From Streptomyces sp. WMMC500 (GTDB lineage Bacteria > Actinomycetota > Actinomycetes > Streptomycetales > Streptomycetaceae), in the NCBI RefSeq assembly GCF_027497195.1, contig NZ_CP114905.1:6955001-7019000 (forward strand): a DNA stretch of 64,000 bases. Reading direction: 5' to 3'. The translations under genes and the position numbers were made by a program. Below, one piece after another: positions 8,190 through 17,343 of the stretch (positions are counted from its first letter, which is position 1; each line of letters opens with the position of its first letter). Below the pieces are notes generated by a model. That model did no database searches. It was not told where the DNA came from and saw only the letters and a list, made by a program, of their open reading frames with translations.

Positions 8190-9230
8190 ATTCACTGACG
8201 GAAGAATCCTCTTGCCACACGCCAACGCACCACTATCTGTCGAAGGGCGCCGTCGCCTCATCGAACGATGCGAGAGCCGCCCGATCACTCACGGCGCTTC
8301 CGAGATGGGCATCTCCCGCGCCTGCGCATCGAAGTGGGTGAACCGCTTGCCAGCACGGCGAACTCGGTCTGCTGGACCGTTCCTCAACACCACGACGCCA
8401 GCCGACCGCCACCAACGCCGATGGAGTCGCCGGGATCGATGTGCTGCGCCGGTCCGCGAAGTGGTCGGCGACGCGGATCGCCTTCGAGCTTCAGACCGAG
8501 GGCATCTCGATCAGTCGCCGCACGGTGTCGCGTCATCTGCTCGCGCTGGGGCTGCACCGCCGCAGGTTCATCGACCCCCCGGGGACACGAACCGGGAGCC
8601 ACGGAAGATCACCGCCCGCTGGCCTGGCCATATGGTCCACATCGACGTCAAGAAGGTCGGCCGGATGCCGGACGGCGGTGGCTGGCGGGCCCGGGGACGC
8701 GGCAGCCGCCAGGCTAAGGCCGTCGAGCGTCGCAAGAATAAGAGGGAACGCGGCGGCTACGTCTACCTTCACTCCGCCGTCGACGGATTCAGCCGGCTCG
8801 CCTACACCGAAGCCTTGCCCGACGAGAAGGCCGCCACCGCCATCGCGTTCCTGCATCGAGCCAGAGCCTGGTTCGAAGCCCATGGCATCACCCGGATCGA
8901 ACGCATCGTCACAGACAACGGCGCCTGCTACCGCTCCAGCGTGTTCTCCCGGGCCCTGTTCGGCACACGTCACCAGCGCATAACCCCTACACGCCTCGCC
9001 ACAACGGCAAAGTGGAGCGCTATAACCGGATCATCGCCGAAGATTCCTCTACGCCCGAACCCGGCTGCCCGAAGACCAGCGCCGTGAGGCTCTCGGCATC
9101 TGGAACATCCATGACAACTACCACCGATCCCACAGCGGAGCAGGAGATCAACCACCAGCCCGGAGACTATGCGAAGGCGTAACGAACGTCCTGGCCTCCT
9201 ACATCTAGGGGTGGAGCGGATGTCACGTCT
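8190..9230 (+). mobile_element. degenerate IS481-family insertion sequence
   Basis: The stretch encodes one IS481-type transposase broken into at least five frame segments. The approximate limits are those of the coding remnant plus a few flanking bases. I could not find convincing terminal inverted repeats or a target-site duplication on either side, so the ends are uncertain and may have been lost. It sits directly after the oxidoreductase fragment. Confidence 0.7.
8212..9209 (+). pseudogene. IS481-family transposase, multiply frameshifted
   Basis: The N-terminal HTH (HANAPLSVEGRRRLIER) starts at a TTG at 8212. Homology then passes through different frames: LLDRSSTPRRQPTATNAD and SRRTVSRHLLALGLHRRRF; the DDE catalytic core with HIDVKKVGR, YVYLHSAVDGFSR and IVTDNGACYRS; PYTPRHNGKVERYNRI; GIWNIHDNYHRSHSG; and the terminal TNVLASYI before TAG at 9207. 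Frame changes fall near 8347, 8582, 8984, 9043 and 9180. The first two catalytic aspartates are visible, but no continuous protein can be made. The gene is clearly dead. Confidence 0.85.
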
Positions 9231-9563
9231 CCCACTTGGCGGGAATTAGCCATCTGTGGCTGAACGTCGGCGTGCGGTGGGTGCGTGGGCGGTGGGTGGG
9301 GTGTTCTGGTGGGTTGACCAGGGCGGTTATGGGTGTCGTTGGGTGTGCTGGGCGCTACGGTGCGTTGCTGCTTGAGGAGATTTTGTCAGAGTTTCGTTGT
9401 GTATCGGTGTGTGGTTGACAGGTGCATTGCGGTCCGTTGAGGATCGCGTTGCCCCCCACGTGTTGTGTGCGCTGTGCTGGCCGGGCACAAGCCCGTCCGG
9501 TTGTTCTGCATGCCGTTTTCCGCGTGTCTTGGTGCGCGTGGAATGTGTTGTGGGGGGCGTGGG
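9210..9563. other. non-coding stretch of atypical composition
   Basis: This stretch is richer in T on the + strand than anything around it, with many GTG/TTG triplets. It lacks the strong third-position G/C bias of real Streptomyces genes. I see no supportable gene. It looks like the leader region that precedes the Rhs-like remnant. Confidence 0.4.
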
Positions 9564-9830
9564 ATGCGGGCTCGGCTGGCGCGGTTAGTTTCGTCGGTGG
9601 TTATGGCGACGCTTTTGGAGGCGTTGCTGCCGCAGCCGGCTTTTGCGGCGGGTTCCACTCCCGGGCTGGGCGGGACGGTGAACGCGGTCACCGGCTGGTT
9701 CACCGCAGACGATGACGACGAAGGCTTTGCCGGCGGCGAAGCCGGTGAAGAAGCTGCTTGGTCGGCGCACGCCCGAGGCGCGGTTCTGGCGGATGTCGGA
9801 CGGTAGAACTACGCCTACCCCGCAGCCGCA
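9564..9830 (+). pseudogene. 5' remnant of an Rhs/YD-repeat protein gene
   Basis: From ATG 9564 the product starts with a long signal peptide (MRARLARLVSSVVMATLLEAL...PQPAFAAG), then VNAVTGWFTADDDD. Around 9715 the homology continues in the next frame as KALPAAKPVKKLLGRRTPEARFW and MSDGRTTPTPQP. That resembles the KPV-x-EL-x-x-KRT...SDGR motif found just after the signal peptide in large Streptomyces Rhs/YD-repeat proteins. No YD repeats, core or toxin domain follow; similarity ends near 9830. So this is the frameshifted start of a deleted polymorphic-toxin-type gene. The family assignment rests on motif memory and should be tested by a protein search. Confidence 0.55.
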
Positions 9831-9998
9831 CTTGCGTGCAACACGGGTCCGGCAACCGTCACACCGGACACCACCGCTGCCGCCCGGACGGGGCAGCCCG
9901 CGTGCACCGCCCGGACTGTCAGCGGCCGGCACATGGTGCCGCGATGCCCACCGATCACATGCCCGTATGAGATCCGAGTTCGCACAAGGAGACCTTGC

Positions 9999-11531
9999 AT
10001 GACAGTGCCATCCAGACCGGGAAGACGCCGCTCGCCCAGGAGCCACCGCCGTACGGCCACAACTCGTGTTCTCGCAGCGCTGGCAGGTGGCCTGCTGGTG
10101 ATCACCTTCGGGGGCAGTGCCTCAGCGGTGACCGGCGAACCTGCCTCAGTATCCGGCCGCGACGGGGACTTCAACGGCGACGGCTACACCGATCTCGCCG
10201 CCTCCGCCCCCAATGCCACGGTCGACGGCGTGGTCGAGGCAGGGGCCGTCACCGTTGCCTACGGTTCCGTCAGCGGTGCGGGCGCCGTCCAAGCCGACCG
10301 TGTCACGATCAGCCAAAACACCCATCGTGTTGACGGAGTGGCACAGGCCGACGACCACTTCGGATTTTCCGTGGCCATCGCCGACTTCAACAACGACGGC
10401 TATGACGATCTCGCCGTCGGCACCCCGGGCGAGGACGTTGGGGTGGCTCAGGACACCGGCACCGTTCAGATCCTGTGGGGCTCGCCGATCGGTCTCTCAG
10501 GCAGCACCATGCTCACCGATCCCACCAGCACTGACCAGGACGCACACGGGCGGACTCTGGCCGCTGGTGACTTCAACGGCGACAGCAAAAGCGACCTGGC
10601 TGTCGGCAACACTTCGGCGCAAGCCTGGCTGTACGAGGGTGGTATCACCAAGTCCGGTGTTGCCAGGGGTACCTATCCGCTGGGCAACCTCAATACCTGG
10701 GGCGGTGAGGTCGTCGCCCTGACTGCCGGTGACGCCAACGGCGACGGAGCGGACGACTTGCTGTTCAACCACTATCTGCTCTATGAGAGCGGAGGTGACG
10801 CGAGCACGTTGGGCCTCAAGTCGACGCCCATCGAAGTCGGCTACAGAGGTGGCTACTCCTCAGTCCTCGGGGACTTCGACAACGATGGTTACGAGGACAT
10901 CATCGTGGGCCATGAGGGCGGACAGGGTGGCGAATACACCTACCTTCCGGGGCGCCCTTATTCCGAGACAGACCGCACCTGGACACCGGACTGGAACCTC
11001 ATCTACACGCACACGCAAGCCGCCTTCGGCACACCTGGTGACGCCGACCTCTACGACCGCTATGGCGCCGGACTTGCCGCGGGCGACATCAACGGCGACG
11101 GCTACGACGACCTTGCCATTGGCGATCCCAACGAGGATAGCGACGACGACACCGTCGCCGATTCCGGGCATGTGACAGTCATGTACGGCGGTTCCATCGG
11201 GCTCACGACCACCAACCGCCAAGTCTTCCACCAAGGCACCGACGGCGTCCCCGGTGAGGACGAGCCCGGCGACGGCTTCGGCTCACAGTTGCTGCTCAGT
11301 GACATCAACGGCGACGACAGGAAGGACCTGACCATCGCGGCGCTCGGCGAAGACAACGACAGCGGCGCACTCACCACGCTCCTCGGCACAGACAGCGTCA
11401 TTACGGTCACCGGAGCCCGCAACCTGACCCCGACGTCCTACCTGCTGTCGACCGAGGGTCAGCCGCACCTCGGGAGCAGTCTTCAAGGGCACCCACCGAT
11501 AACGCCTCAGCCGCTTCCCCCCGCCGGGTGA
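9999..11531 (+). CDS. secreted FG-GAP repeat (integrin-alpha-like) protein
   Basis: 510 aa. A basic twin-arginine-containing N-terminus (RPGRRRSPRSHRRT) leads into a hydrophobic stretch (VLAALAGGLLVITFGGSASA), so it is exported. The rest is a seven-fold beta-propeller pattern of calcium-binding repeats: DFNGDGYTDLA, DFNNDGYDDLAVG, DFNGDSKSDLAVG, DANGDGADDLLF, DFDNDGYEDIIVG, DINGDGYDDLAIG and DINGDDRKDLTIA. Such proteins bind ligands or surfaces, and some are fused to hydrolases; no enzyme domain is seen here. The ATG at 9999 follows AAGGAGA at 9986-9992. Codon use is less G/C-biased than neighbouring core genes, fitting an acquired origin. A 13-bp-arm hairpin follows it. Confidence 0.85.
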   Translation: MTVPSRPGRRRSPRSHRRTATTRVLAALAGGLLVITFGGSASAVTGEPASVSGRDGDFNGDGYTDLAASAPNATVDGVVEAGAVTVAYGSVSGAGAVQADRVTISQNTHRVDGVAQADDHFGFSVAIADFNNDGYDDLAVGTPGEDVGVAQDTGTVQILWGSPIGLSGSTMLTDPTSTDQDAHGRTLAAGDFNGDSKSDLAVGNTSAQAWLYEGGITKSGVARGTYPLGNLNTWGGEVVALTAGDANGDGADDLLFNHYLLYESGGDASTLGLKSTPIEVGYRGGYSSVLGDFDNDGYEDIIVGHEGGQGGEYTYLPGRPYSETDRTWTPDWNLIYTHTQAAFGTPGDADLYDRYGAGLAAGDINGDGYDDLAIGDPNEDSDDDTVADSGHVTVMYGGSIGLTTTNRQVFHQGTDGVPGEDEPGDGFGSQLLLSDINGDDRKDLTIAALGEDNDSGALTTLLGTDSVITVTGARNLTPTSYLLSTEGQPHLGSSLQGHPPITPQPLPPAG

Positions 11532-11547
11532 GGACAGTCCGGACACA

Positions 11548-11589
11548 GGATGGTCCGGGCCGAGGATCAGATCACTGCCCGGACCATCC
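11548..11589 (+). terminator. hairpin terminator after the FG-GAP gene
   Basis: A perfect 13-bp inverted repeat, GGATGGTCCGGGC (11548-11560) and GCCCGGACCATCC (11577-11589), with a 16-base loop begins 16 bases after the stop codon. There is no T-run, as is usual for actinomycete terminators. Confidence 0.6.
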
Positions 11590-11682
11590 GCCTGATCACC
11601 ACGATAGTCATGCAGCGCGGCACACCCCCGTCAGAAACTAGCTGACGACATCGGGACCCGCGCTTCGTGGTTCCGGCGGGGG

Positions 11683-11928
11683 TCAGGGGTGGGTGGGGGT
11701 GTGGGTGAGGAAGGTGGTCCAGGCTTCGGGGGTGAAGCAGAGGTGGGGGCCCTCGGGGTCCTTGGAGTCGCGGACGTGGACGGCGCCGGGGACGGGGGCT
11801 ACCTCGACGCACTCGCCGCCTTCGTTGTCGCTGTGGGTGGACTTGCGCCAGGCGACGGCGACTTCGACGCAGGCGCCGCCTTCACTGTCGCTGTAGCTGG
11901 ACTTGAACCAGTCGAGCCTGTCCTTCAT
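11683..11928 (-). CDS. DUF397 protein with duplicated core motif
   Basis: 81 aa. DUF397 proteins are small partners of Scr1-type HTH regulators in Streptomyces; the paralogous sets include the bldB/whiJ-region genes. The core motif appears twice in tandem, [18 protein letters not shown] and [18 protein letters not shown], whereas most members have one. The usual C-terminal part follows once ([11 protein letters not shown]...[12 protein letters not shown]). The ATG overlaps the upstream HTH gene's stop by 4 bases (ATGA) and has a GGAGGAGC ribosome site, so the two genes are translationally coupled. It presumably modulates its HTH partner by direct binding. Confidence 0.9.
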   Translation of the reverse strand: MKDRLDWFKSSYSDSEGGACVEVAVAWRKSTHSDNEGGECVEVAPVPGAVHVRDSKDPEGPHLCFTPEAWTTFLTHTPTHP

Positions 11929-12740
11929 CGCTCCTCCAGGAGCCGCGTGATGAACCGTAGGGAGTCCCCCGGGCACAGAGCCTCGCGGGTGACCATGTCG
12001 TGCCGTCGCATCACGATACTGACCTTCTCCGGATCAGCGTAGAGCAGTCCGGAGGTATGGCTTTCCTCGTAGGCGAGATGCTCGTGCTCTGGTGTCTCCA
12101 GGAGTACGAACGAGCCACGGAGGCCGGCGTGGAGGCCACGGTCGGACGGCATCACTTGCAGGGTGACGTTGCGTCGCTCCGCGGCTTCCAGTAGTCGGTG
12201 CAACTGCCGTTTGTACGCCTCCTCATCGCTGAAGCGGCGGCGCAGCACTGCCTCCTCGATGACGAAGCTGAACGAGCGGGACTCGATCTCCAGCAACGCC
12301 TGCCGCTCCAGGCGGGCCTTGACCCGTTCTTCGAGCGTCTCCGCGTCCAGTGGCGGCAGGTTTGACGCCAGTACTGCGCGGATGTACTCCTCTGTCTGCA
12401 ACAGGCCGGGCAGGTACCGCGACTCGTACCAGCTCAGGGCCACCGCCTCGGCCTCGTACACCATGTACTCGTGCGAGTACGACGCGAACTTCTCCGGCTG
12501 CAGGTACCCCAGCGCCGCCACCAACAGCCCCTGCGCATCGCACATCTCATCCGCCACCTGCAGCGCCCGCGGCGTCGGCCGGCGGCGGCCCTGCTCCATC
12601 ATCTTCACGTAGTCGAGGCCGTACCCCGCCTCATCGGCCAACTCCTCCCGGCTGATCCCCGCCCGCTGCCGCCACCGCTTGATCTGGTTGCCGCAGTACC
12701 GCCACTGCCCCGGCGGCTGGGAGTTCTCAAGCGTCGTCAC
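11925..12740 (-). CDS. Scr1/WhiJ-type helix-turn-helix regulator (XRE HTH + DUF5753)
   Basis: About 271 aa. The N-terminal XRE helix-turn-helix covers [21 protein letters not shown] and [16 protein letters not shown]. The long C-terminal DUF5753 domain includes [52 protein letters not shown] and a terminal [16 protein letters not shown] block. Such regulators occur in large families in Streptomyces and act in developmental or stress control together with a DUF397 partner, which is the next gene. GTG starts at 12773, 12749 and 12740 are in frame. The last follows AGGTGAGG at a good distance and gives the usual [15 protein letters not shown] N-terminus. Confidence 0.88.
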   Translation of the reverse strand: MTTLENSQPPGQWRYCGNQIKRWRQRAGISREELADEAGYGLDYVKMMEQGRRRPTPRALQVADEMCDAQGLLVAALGYLQPEKFASYSHEYMVYEAEAVALSWYESRYLPGLLQTEEYIRAVLASNLPPLDAETLEERVKARLERQALLEIESRSFSFVIEEAVLRRRFSDEEAYKRQLHRLLEAAERRNVTLQVMPSDRGLHAGLRGSFVLLETPEHEHLAYEESHTSGLLYADPEKVSIVMRRHDMVTREALCPGDSLRFITRLLEER

Positions 12741-12806
12741 CGCGTTCACCTCACCTGTGGTCCCTCGACTCACAGTAGCGAGTCAGAGTCACTCCGTGAG
12801 GGGAAA

Positions 12807-13646
12807 CTAGACGCTCTTCTCGCGGGTCTTCAGGCCGATCTGCCAGCGGTAGAAGCTCATCGCCAGCGCGTAGTCAAGACCGGCCCGCCCGTCGAGGAAG
12901 CCGCGCTTGTACACGTAGGCGTACGCGAACGACACCAGCGGCTTCAGCGGCGCCCGGTGGAACAACTGCCCTTGTCGCGTTTTCGCCTGGCGGATCTCCT
13001 CCCGTACCTCCGGGTGGAGTTCCAGCCACGCCTCCCAGTCCGAGTAGCGGTTGTGCCGCTCGAACCAGGTGCGCACCGGGTCCAGGTCCTCGTGCTCCAG
13101 CGTTGCCTTAAGCCGTACCACCGGGCCGTCCGCGAGCGGCTGGTAGTGGCCCTCCTGTTCGCCCATGCCGGGCGCGTCCAGGTCTCCCAGCTCCGGGAAG
13201 CGGACGCGGGTGCGGTCCATCAGGGCGCGCTTGACGATGGTGTAGCCGTGGCGGAGGCGCTTGCCCGCGAACCAGTAGCCGAGCGGGATGTCGAACGCGG
13301 CCGGCGCCACCTGGAGCGAGCCGTCGATCGCCGGGTCGAAGATGCGGTGCAGTTCGGCGAGCAGCTCCGGGCTCGGGGTCTCGTCGCCGTCGACGAAGAG
13401 CATCCAGTCCAGTTCGGGGTGGATGTGGTCCAGGCACCACTGCTTCTTCTTCGGGTACTTGCCGTCCCACTCATACGGGACGATCTCGGCGCCCTGGTCC
13501 GCCGCCAGGGCGCGGGTGTCGTCCGTGCTGTCCGAGTCGACCACCACCACGGCCTCGAAGTGGTCGATGACGGACCGCACCGTCGTCGCGATGTTCTCGG
13601 CCTCGTTCTTGGTCGGTATCGCGACGACGATGGGCAGTCTCTTCAA
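12807..13646 (-). CDS. family 2 glycosyltransferase
   Basis: 279 aa, GT-A fold of the WaaE/KdtX-like branch. The N-terminus has VVAIPTKNEAENIATTVRSV and the donor-binding VVVDSDSTDDT. The metal-binding DxD-like motif is MLFVDGDETPS, and a WYFAGKR-like acceptor region is seen as GYWFAGKRLRHGYT. The C-terminal helix-rich part ends FYRWQIGLKTREKSV, as in relatives that add a sugar to lipopolysaccharide or exopolysaccharide cores. It is the last gene of a leftward operon with gmd, the propeller protein and the lipoprotein, with only 9 bases between it and the lipoprotein gene. The sugar is unknown. Confidence 0.85.
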   Translation of the reverse strand: MKRLPIVVAIPTKNEAENIATTVRSVIDHFEAVVVVDSDSTDDTRALAADQGAEIVPYEWDGKYPKKKQWCLDHIHPELDWMLFVDGDETPSPELLAELHRIFDPAIDGSLQVAPAAFDIPLGYWFAGKRLRHGYTIVKRALMDRTRVRFPELGDLDAPGMGEQEGHYQPLADGPVVRLKATLEHEDLDPVRTWFERHNRYSDWEAWLELHPEVREEIRQAKTRQGQLFHRAPLKPLVSFAYAYVYKRGFLDGRAGLDYALAMSFYRWQIGLKTREKSV

Positions 13647-13655
13647 GCCGCTCTC

Positions 13656-14114
13656 CTACAGCAGGTCTTCGTACTGGGGGCACAGGGTGTGGATCGCGTC
13701 CTCGGCGTTGGCGATGTCGCCGGAGCGGATGGCCTCCCGGGCCAGCTCGTCGTCCGTCGCCGCGGCGCTCTCGATCTTGGCGCAGGCCTCCTCGCCCGCC
13801 TCCAGGATCGCCGCCGGGTCCACACCCTCGGGCACCCGGTCCTTGAGGTACGTCTTCTCCTTCTGGGAGAACTCGCCCTCGGCGGGCGCCAGCTCCTCCT
13901 CCGGCACCTTCTCGGTGTCGTCGTCCTTCCCGGCCTCCGGGCCGGGGTCCTGCGGGGCGCGGTCGCCCTCCTGCTGGGACGCCGGGGGCTTGGCGGCCCC
14001 CGTGTCGTCCCCGTCGTCGCCGCCGCTGCAGCCGGCGAGGGCGAGAGCCAGGGCCAGGGCGGTGGCCGCCGTCGCCAGTGCCGCGCGTGCGCCGCGCGTC
14101 GTACGGGCGCTCAT
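13656..14114 (-). CDS. small acidic lipoprotein
   Basis: 152 aa. The signal peptide ends in the lipobox LALAGCSGG. A low-complexity acidic linker rich in D, E, K and P follows. The C-terminal 60 residues carry two cysteines (EEACAKIES and HTLCPQYEDLL) and alternating helices. No known domain is recognised. Its ATG shares a base with the stop codon of the propeller gene upstream (TGATG), so translation is coupled, and the GT2 gene follows after 9 bases. It probably works on the cell surface with the propeller protein. The function is not known. Confidence 0.75.
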   Translation of the reverse strand: MSARTTRGARAALATAATALALALALAGCSGGDDGDDTGAAKPPASQQEGDRAPQDPGPEAGKDDDTEKVPEEELAPAEGEFSQKEKTYLKDRVPEGVDPAAILEAGEEACAKIESAAATDDELAREAIRSGDIANAEDAIHTLCPQYEDLL

Positions 14115-16237
14115 CAGTCCGCTCCGAACGTCAGCGTCAGCTTCGGCGCGTACGAGGTCTCGCGCGCCCGCACCCACCAGGCGTCGGTGCCGTCGCTCGT
14201 CAGCGCCACGTCCAGGGTGTCGCCCAGTGAACCGCTGAGCTGGGCGGCGGACAGCGACGCGGTGTAGTCGGTGTCCAGGGCCGTCGTGCCGGTGAACGTG
14301 CCCAGCACCGTGGACGACAGGGCCGGCCGGTTCGCGTACGTCACCGCCGACTCCGACCAGGTGCCGGTGACCGGCTGCACGCTGACGGTGTCCGGGGTGC
14401 CGGCGCTGGCGTCGGTCGTGGTGCGCAGCGTCAGTTTTGCGGACTTCAGCGTCATCCCGCTGGGCGCCGCCGGCAGCGAGAACCGCAGGTAGCTGAGGTA
14501 CGCGGAGGTCTTCCTGACCAGGAGCTGGTTGTGCGTGCCGTAGTTGGCGCTCGTCGCGGAGCCGTTGACGTAGGCGTCGGCGGTCGCGGTGCGCTCGACC
14601 GTCGTCTCCGTGGGCGTGCCCGGCGTGGTCACCGTGACCGCCGCGGACTTGGCGGTGGTGTTGCCGGCGGCGTCGCTTGCGGTGATCTGGTAGCTGTACG
14701 TGGTGCCGGACTTGACCGAGGTGTCGGTGAACTCGCCCTGCGGCAGTGTCCAGAAGTTGGAGTCCAGCGTCGGCTTGGTCGCCAGCGCCTCGCCGTTGCG
14801 GTAGATCGTGTACGTCAGCTTGCTGTCGTCGCGGTCCCAGCCGGCCTTCCAGCGCAGCCGTACGCCGTCCGAGACGTTCGCCGCCGTCACGCCGGTGGCG
14901 CCGGCCACCGGCTTTCGGCTGTCCGGGGTGTTGGCGAAGCGGACCAGGCCCTGCTGGAGCTTGTTGCCGTTGGACTGGATGCGGGTGAACTCGCCGCCGA
15001 TCCACATGTAGTCCTTGCCGCCGCTCGACGACGTGACCATCACGCGCGGACCGATCTGCTCGGTGCCGGACGGGCCGTCGTCGGTGTCGGGGAACCAGGA
15101 CAGCAGCGGCTTGGGGTTGTCGACGGACTCGGCGAGCATGTGCTGCCGCTCGTTCAGCTCCGGGAACTGCCCCATGCTGCCGCAGTTGTGCGCGTGCGAG
15201 ACGCTGTACAGCACGTCCTGGTAGACGGTGACGTCCTGCGTCGCGCCCAGGCAGGTGTCGCGCCAGCGCTGGGTGAAGGTGCCGTTGAGGTTCATCGCCA
15301 GCCGGCCGTCGAAGACGCCGCCGCCGTGGCCCTCGTGCGCGGTGTAGATGCCGGTCTCGTCGATGTGGATGCCCTTGACGAGGGAGTTCCAGTGCAGCTC
15401 GTACGGGTTGTTCCTGTTGTTGCTGACGCCCTTGAAGGCCCGTACGGTCGCGCCGGTGTCGGCGCGGACGACGGCGAGGCCGTGCACGCTGCTGTCGCCG
15501 TTGAGGCCGTTGAAGTCGCCGCCGACGACGACGTGCTGGCCGTTCGGGGTCTCCTCGATGACCCGGCCGGCCCGGTCCGGGCCCGCGTTGGCCTTCCAGG
15601 AGTTCAGCGCGCCGGTGGTCGCGTTGAGGGCGGCGAACTTCACCCGGCTCTCGCCGCGGACGGTCTTGAAGTCGCCTGCCATGTACAGCCGGCCGCTCGC
15701 CGCCGCGTCGAGCCCGTAGACCCGGGCGGAGACGCTGCCGGCGTTGAAGCCGGTCTTTACTGTGCACGAGGCGATGTCGATCGCCGCCACGCGGCTGCGC
15801 GAGACGCCGTTGACGGTGCCGAACTCGCCGCCCGCGTAGAGCGTCTTGCCGTCGGGGGAGACGGTCAGCGCGCGTACGGTGGCGGTGCCGGAGCCGATGG
15901 TGAAGTTCAGCTTGCAGTTCGTCGGCTCGCCGGTCGCCGCGTTGAACGCGGCGAAGTTCGCGACCTTCGTCTCACTGGTCCCGGCCGCCGCGCCGGGCGG
16001 GCGGATGGCGGAGAACGTACCGCCGGCGAAGACCGTGCCGTTCGCCTCGGCCATGGACCACACCACGCCGTTGGTCTGCCACGTCGACAGGTCGTCCGCG
16101 GTCATCGCCACCGGCGGGGTGACCGCCTCGGCCGCGGGCGAGGAGTACGTGACGCCGACCGTCACCAGCGTGCCGGTCACCACCGCCAGGGCGACGCCGA
16201 GCGCCCCCCACTTCCGCGTCCTTCTGTGCTTGTTCAT
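14114..16237 (-). CDS. secreted beta-propeller protein with FN3 and DNRLRE domains
   Basis: 707 aa. A signal peptide (RRTRKWGALGVALAVVTGTLVT...SPAAEA) is followed by about 400 residues of propeller-type repeats (GTVFAGGTFSAI, TLYAGGEFGTVNG, RLYMAGDFKTV, VVVGGDFNGLNG, YMWIGGEFTRI). A fibronectin type III domain lies at about residues 435-530. A C-terminal DNRLRE/CBM96-like domain has ATADAYVNGSATSANYG, YLRFSLP and WWVRARETSYAP. DNRLRE modules occur in secreted polysaccharide-binding proteins. It lies 63 bases downstream of gmd in the same direction, within a polysaccharide locus, so binding or anchoring the locus's own glycan is a reasonable guess. No catalytic residues were identified. Confidence 0.82.
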   Translation of the reverse strand: MNKHRRTRKWGALGVALAVVTGTLVTVGVTYSSPAAEAVTPPVAMTADDLSTWQTNGVVWSMAEANGTVFAGGTFSAIRPPGAAAGTSETKVANFAAFNAATGEPTNCKLNFTIGSGTATVRALTVSPDGKTLYAGGEFGTVNGVSRSRVAAIDIASCTVKTGFNAGSVSARVYGLDAAASGRLYMAGDFKTVRGESRVKFAALNATTGALNSWKANAGPDRAGRVIEETPNGQHVVVGGDFNGLNGDSSVHGLAVVRADTGATVRAFKGVSNNRNNPYELHWNSLVKGIHIDETGIYTAHEGHGGGVFDGRLAMNLNGTFTQRWRDTCLGATQDVTVYQDVLYSVSHAHNCGSMGQFPELNERQHMLAESVDNPKPLLSWFPDTDDGPSGTEQIGPRVMVTSSSGGKDYMWIGGEFTRIQSNGNKLQQGLVRFANTPDSRKPVAGATGVTAANVSDGVRLRWKAGWDRDDSKLTYTIYRNGEALATKPTLDSNFWTLPQGEFTDTSVKSGTTYSYQITASDAAGNTTAKSAAVTVTTPGTPTETTVERTATADAYVNGSATSANYGTHNQLLVRKTSAYLSYLRFSLPAAPSGMTLKSAKLTLRTTTDASAGTPDTVSVQPVTGTWSESAVTYANRPALSSTVLGTFTGTTALDTDYTASLSAAQLSGSLGDTLDVALTSDGTDAWWVRARETSYAPKLTLTFGAD

Positions 16238-16300
16238 GTGCCCCCCTGGGCCGTCGTCCCCTGCGGTCGCGCATCGCGGGTCAAGGGAGAGAATATCCGC

Positions 16301-17314
16301 TTACCTGTCGATTCGGACGGTGGTTCCGGCGAGTTCGGCGTCGAGCGCCTCGATGTCCGCCTCCACCATGATCCGGGCCAGCTCGGGCCACCTCACCTGC
16401 GGCTTCCAGCCGAGCAGGTCGCCCGCCTTCGTGGCGTCTCCGATGAGCGCGTCGACCTCGCTGGGGCGTTCGTACTTGGGGTCGAAGCGGACGTACTCCG
16501 TCCAGTCGAGGCCCGCGGTGGTGAACGCGGCCTGAAGGAACTGGCGGACGCTGCCGGCCTCGCCGGTGGCGACGACGTAGTCGTCCGGCACGTCGCGCTG
16601 GAGCATCAGCCACATCGCCTCGACGTACTCCGGCGCGTAGCCCCAGTCGCGTATCGCGTCGAGGTTGCCCATGTAGAGGCGGTCCTGGAGGCCCGCCCTG
16701 ATCCGTGCCACGGCGCGGGTGATCTTCCGGGTGACGAAGGTCTCGCCGCGGCGGGGCGACTCGTGGTTGAACAGGATGCCGTTGACCGCGAAGAGGTCGT
16801 ACGCCTCCCGGTAGTTCACCGTCGACCAGTAGCCGAAGACCTTGGCGCAGCCGTACGGGCTGCGCGGGTGGAAGGGGGTCCGCTCGTTCTGCGGCGGCGG
16901 GGCGGAGCCGAACATCTCCGAGGACGACGCCTGGTAGAGCCGGGTGTCGATGCGGGCGGCGCGGACGGCCTCCAGCAGGCGCATGGAGCCGAGGCCGGTG
17001 ACGTCCGCGGTGTACAGCGGGGCGTCGAAGGAGACCCTGACGTGCGACTGGGCGCCGAGGTTGTAGACCTCCTCGGGCGCGAGATCGCGCAGCAGGTTGA
17101 CCAGCGCGACGCCGTCGGAGAGGTCGGCGTGGTGCAGCACCAGCCGGCGGCCGGGCTCCTGCGGCTCCTCGTAGATGTGGTCGATGCGCTCGGTGTTGAA
17201 CGACGAGGAGCGCCGCACGAGTCCGTGCACCGTGTAGCCCTTGGCGAGCAGCAGTTCGGCGAGGTACGAGCCGTCCTGGCCGGTGACGCCGGTGATGAGG
17301 GCCGTCTTGCCCAT
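16301..17314 (-). CDS. gmd: GDP-mannose 4,6-dehydratase
   Basis: 337 aa, an extended short-chain dehydrogenase. It converts GDP-D-mannose to GDP-4-keto-6-deoxymannose, the first step to GDP-L-fucose. The NADP-binding loop is [19 protein letters not shown], the substrate region has [13 protein letters not shown], and the catalytic set is in [10 protein letters not shown] and [11 protein letters not shown]. Further signatures are [16 protein letters not shown] and [14 protein letters not shown]. The ATG at 17314 follows GGGGGAAGGATCCC; the frame is open further upstream but only through the short intergenic space shared with the divergent fucose synthase gene. It heads a leftward operon with the propeller protein, lipoprotein and GT2. 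Confidence 0.97.
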   Translation of the reverse strand: MGKTALITGVTGQDGSYLAELLLAKGYTVHGLVRRSSSFNTERIDHIYEEPQEPGRRLVLHHADLSDGVALVNLLRDLAPEEVYNLGAQSHVRVSFDAPLYTADVTGLGSMRLLEAVRAARIDTRLYQASSSEMFGSAPPPQNERTPFHPRSPYGCAKVFGYWSTVNYREAYDLFAVNGILFNHESPRRGETFVTRKITRAVARIRAGLQDRLYMGNLDAIRDWGYAPEYVEAMWLMLQRDVPDDYVVATGEAGSVRQFLQAAFTTAGLDWTEYVRFDPKYERPSEVDALIGDATKAGDLLGWKPQVRWPELARIMVEADIEALDAELAGTTVRIDR

Positions 17315-17343
17315 GGGATCCTTCCCCCTGATCATTCCGCCGG

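Noticed and set aside
9236..9418. Possible small gene of 60 codons
   Set aside because: Atypical composition, no ribosome site and no recognisable protein; better explained as leader sequence before the Rhs remnant.
5104..12773. Integrated prophage or integrative element
   Set aside because: No integrase, phage structural or replication genes and no attachment-site repeat were seen; it is only a patch of accessory genes and debris.
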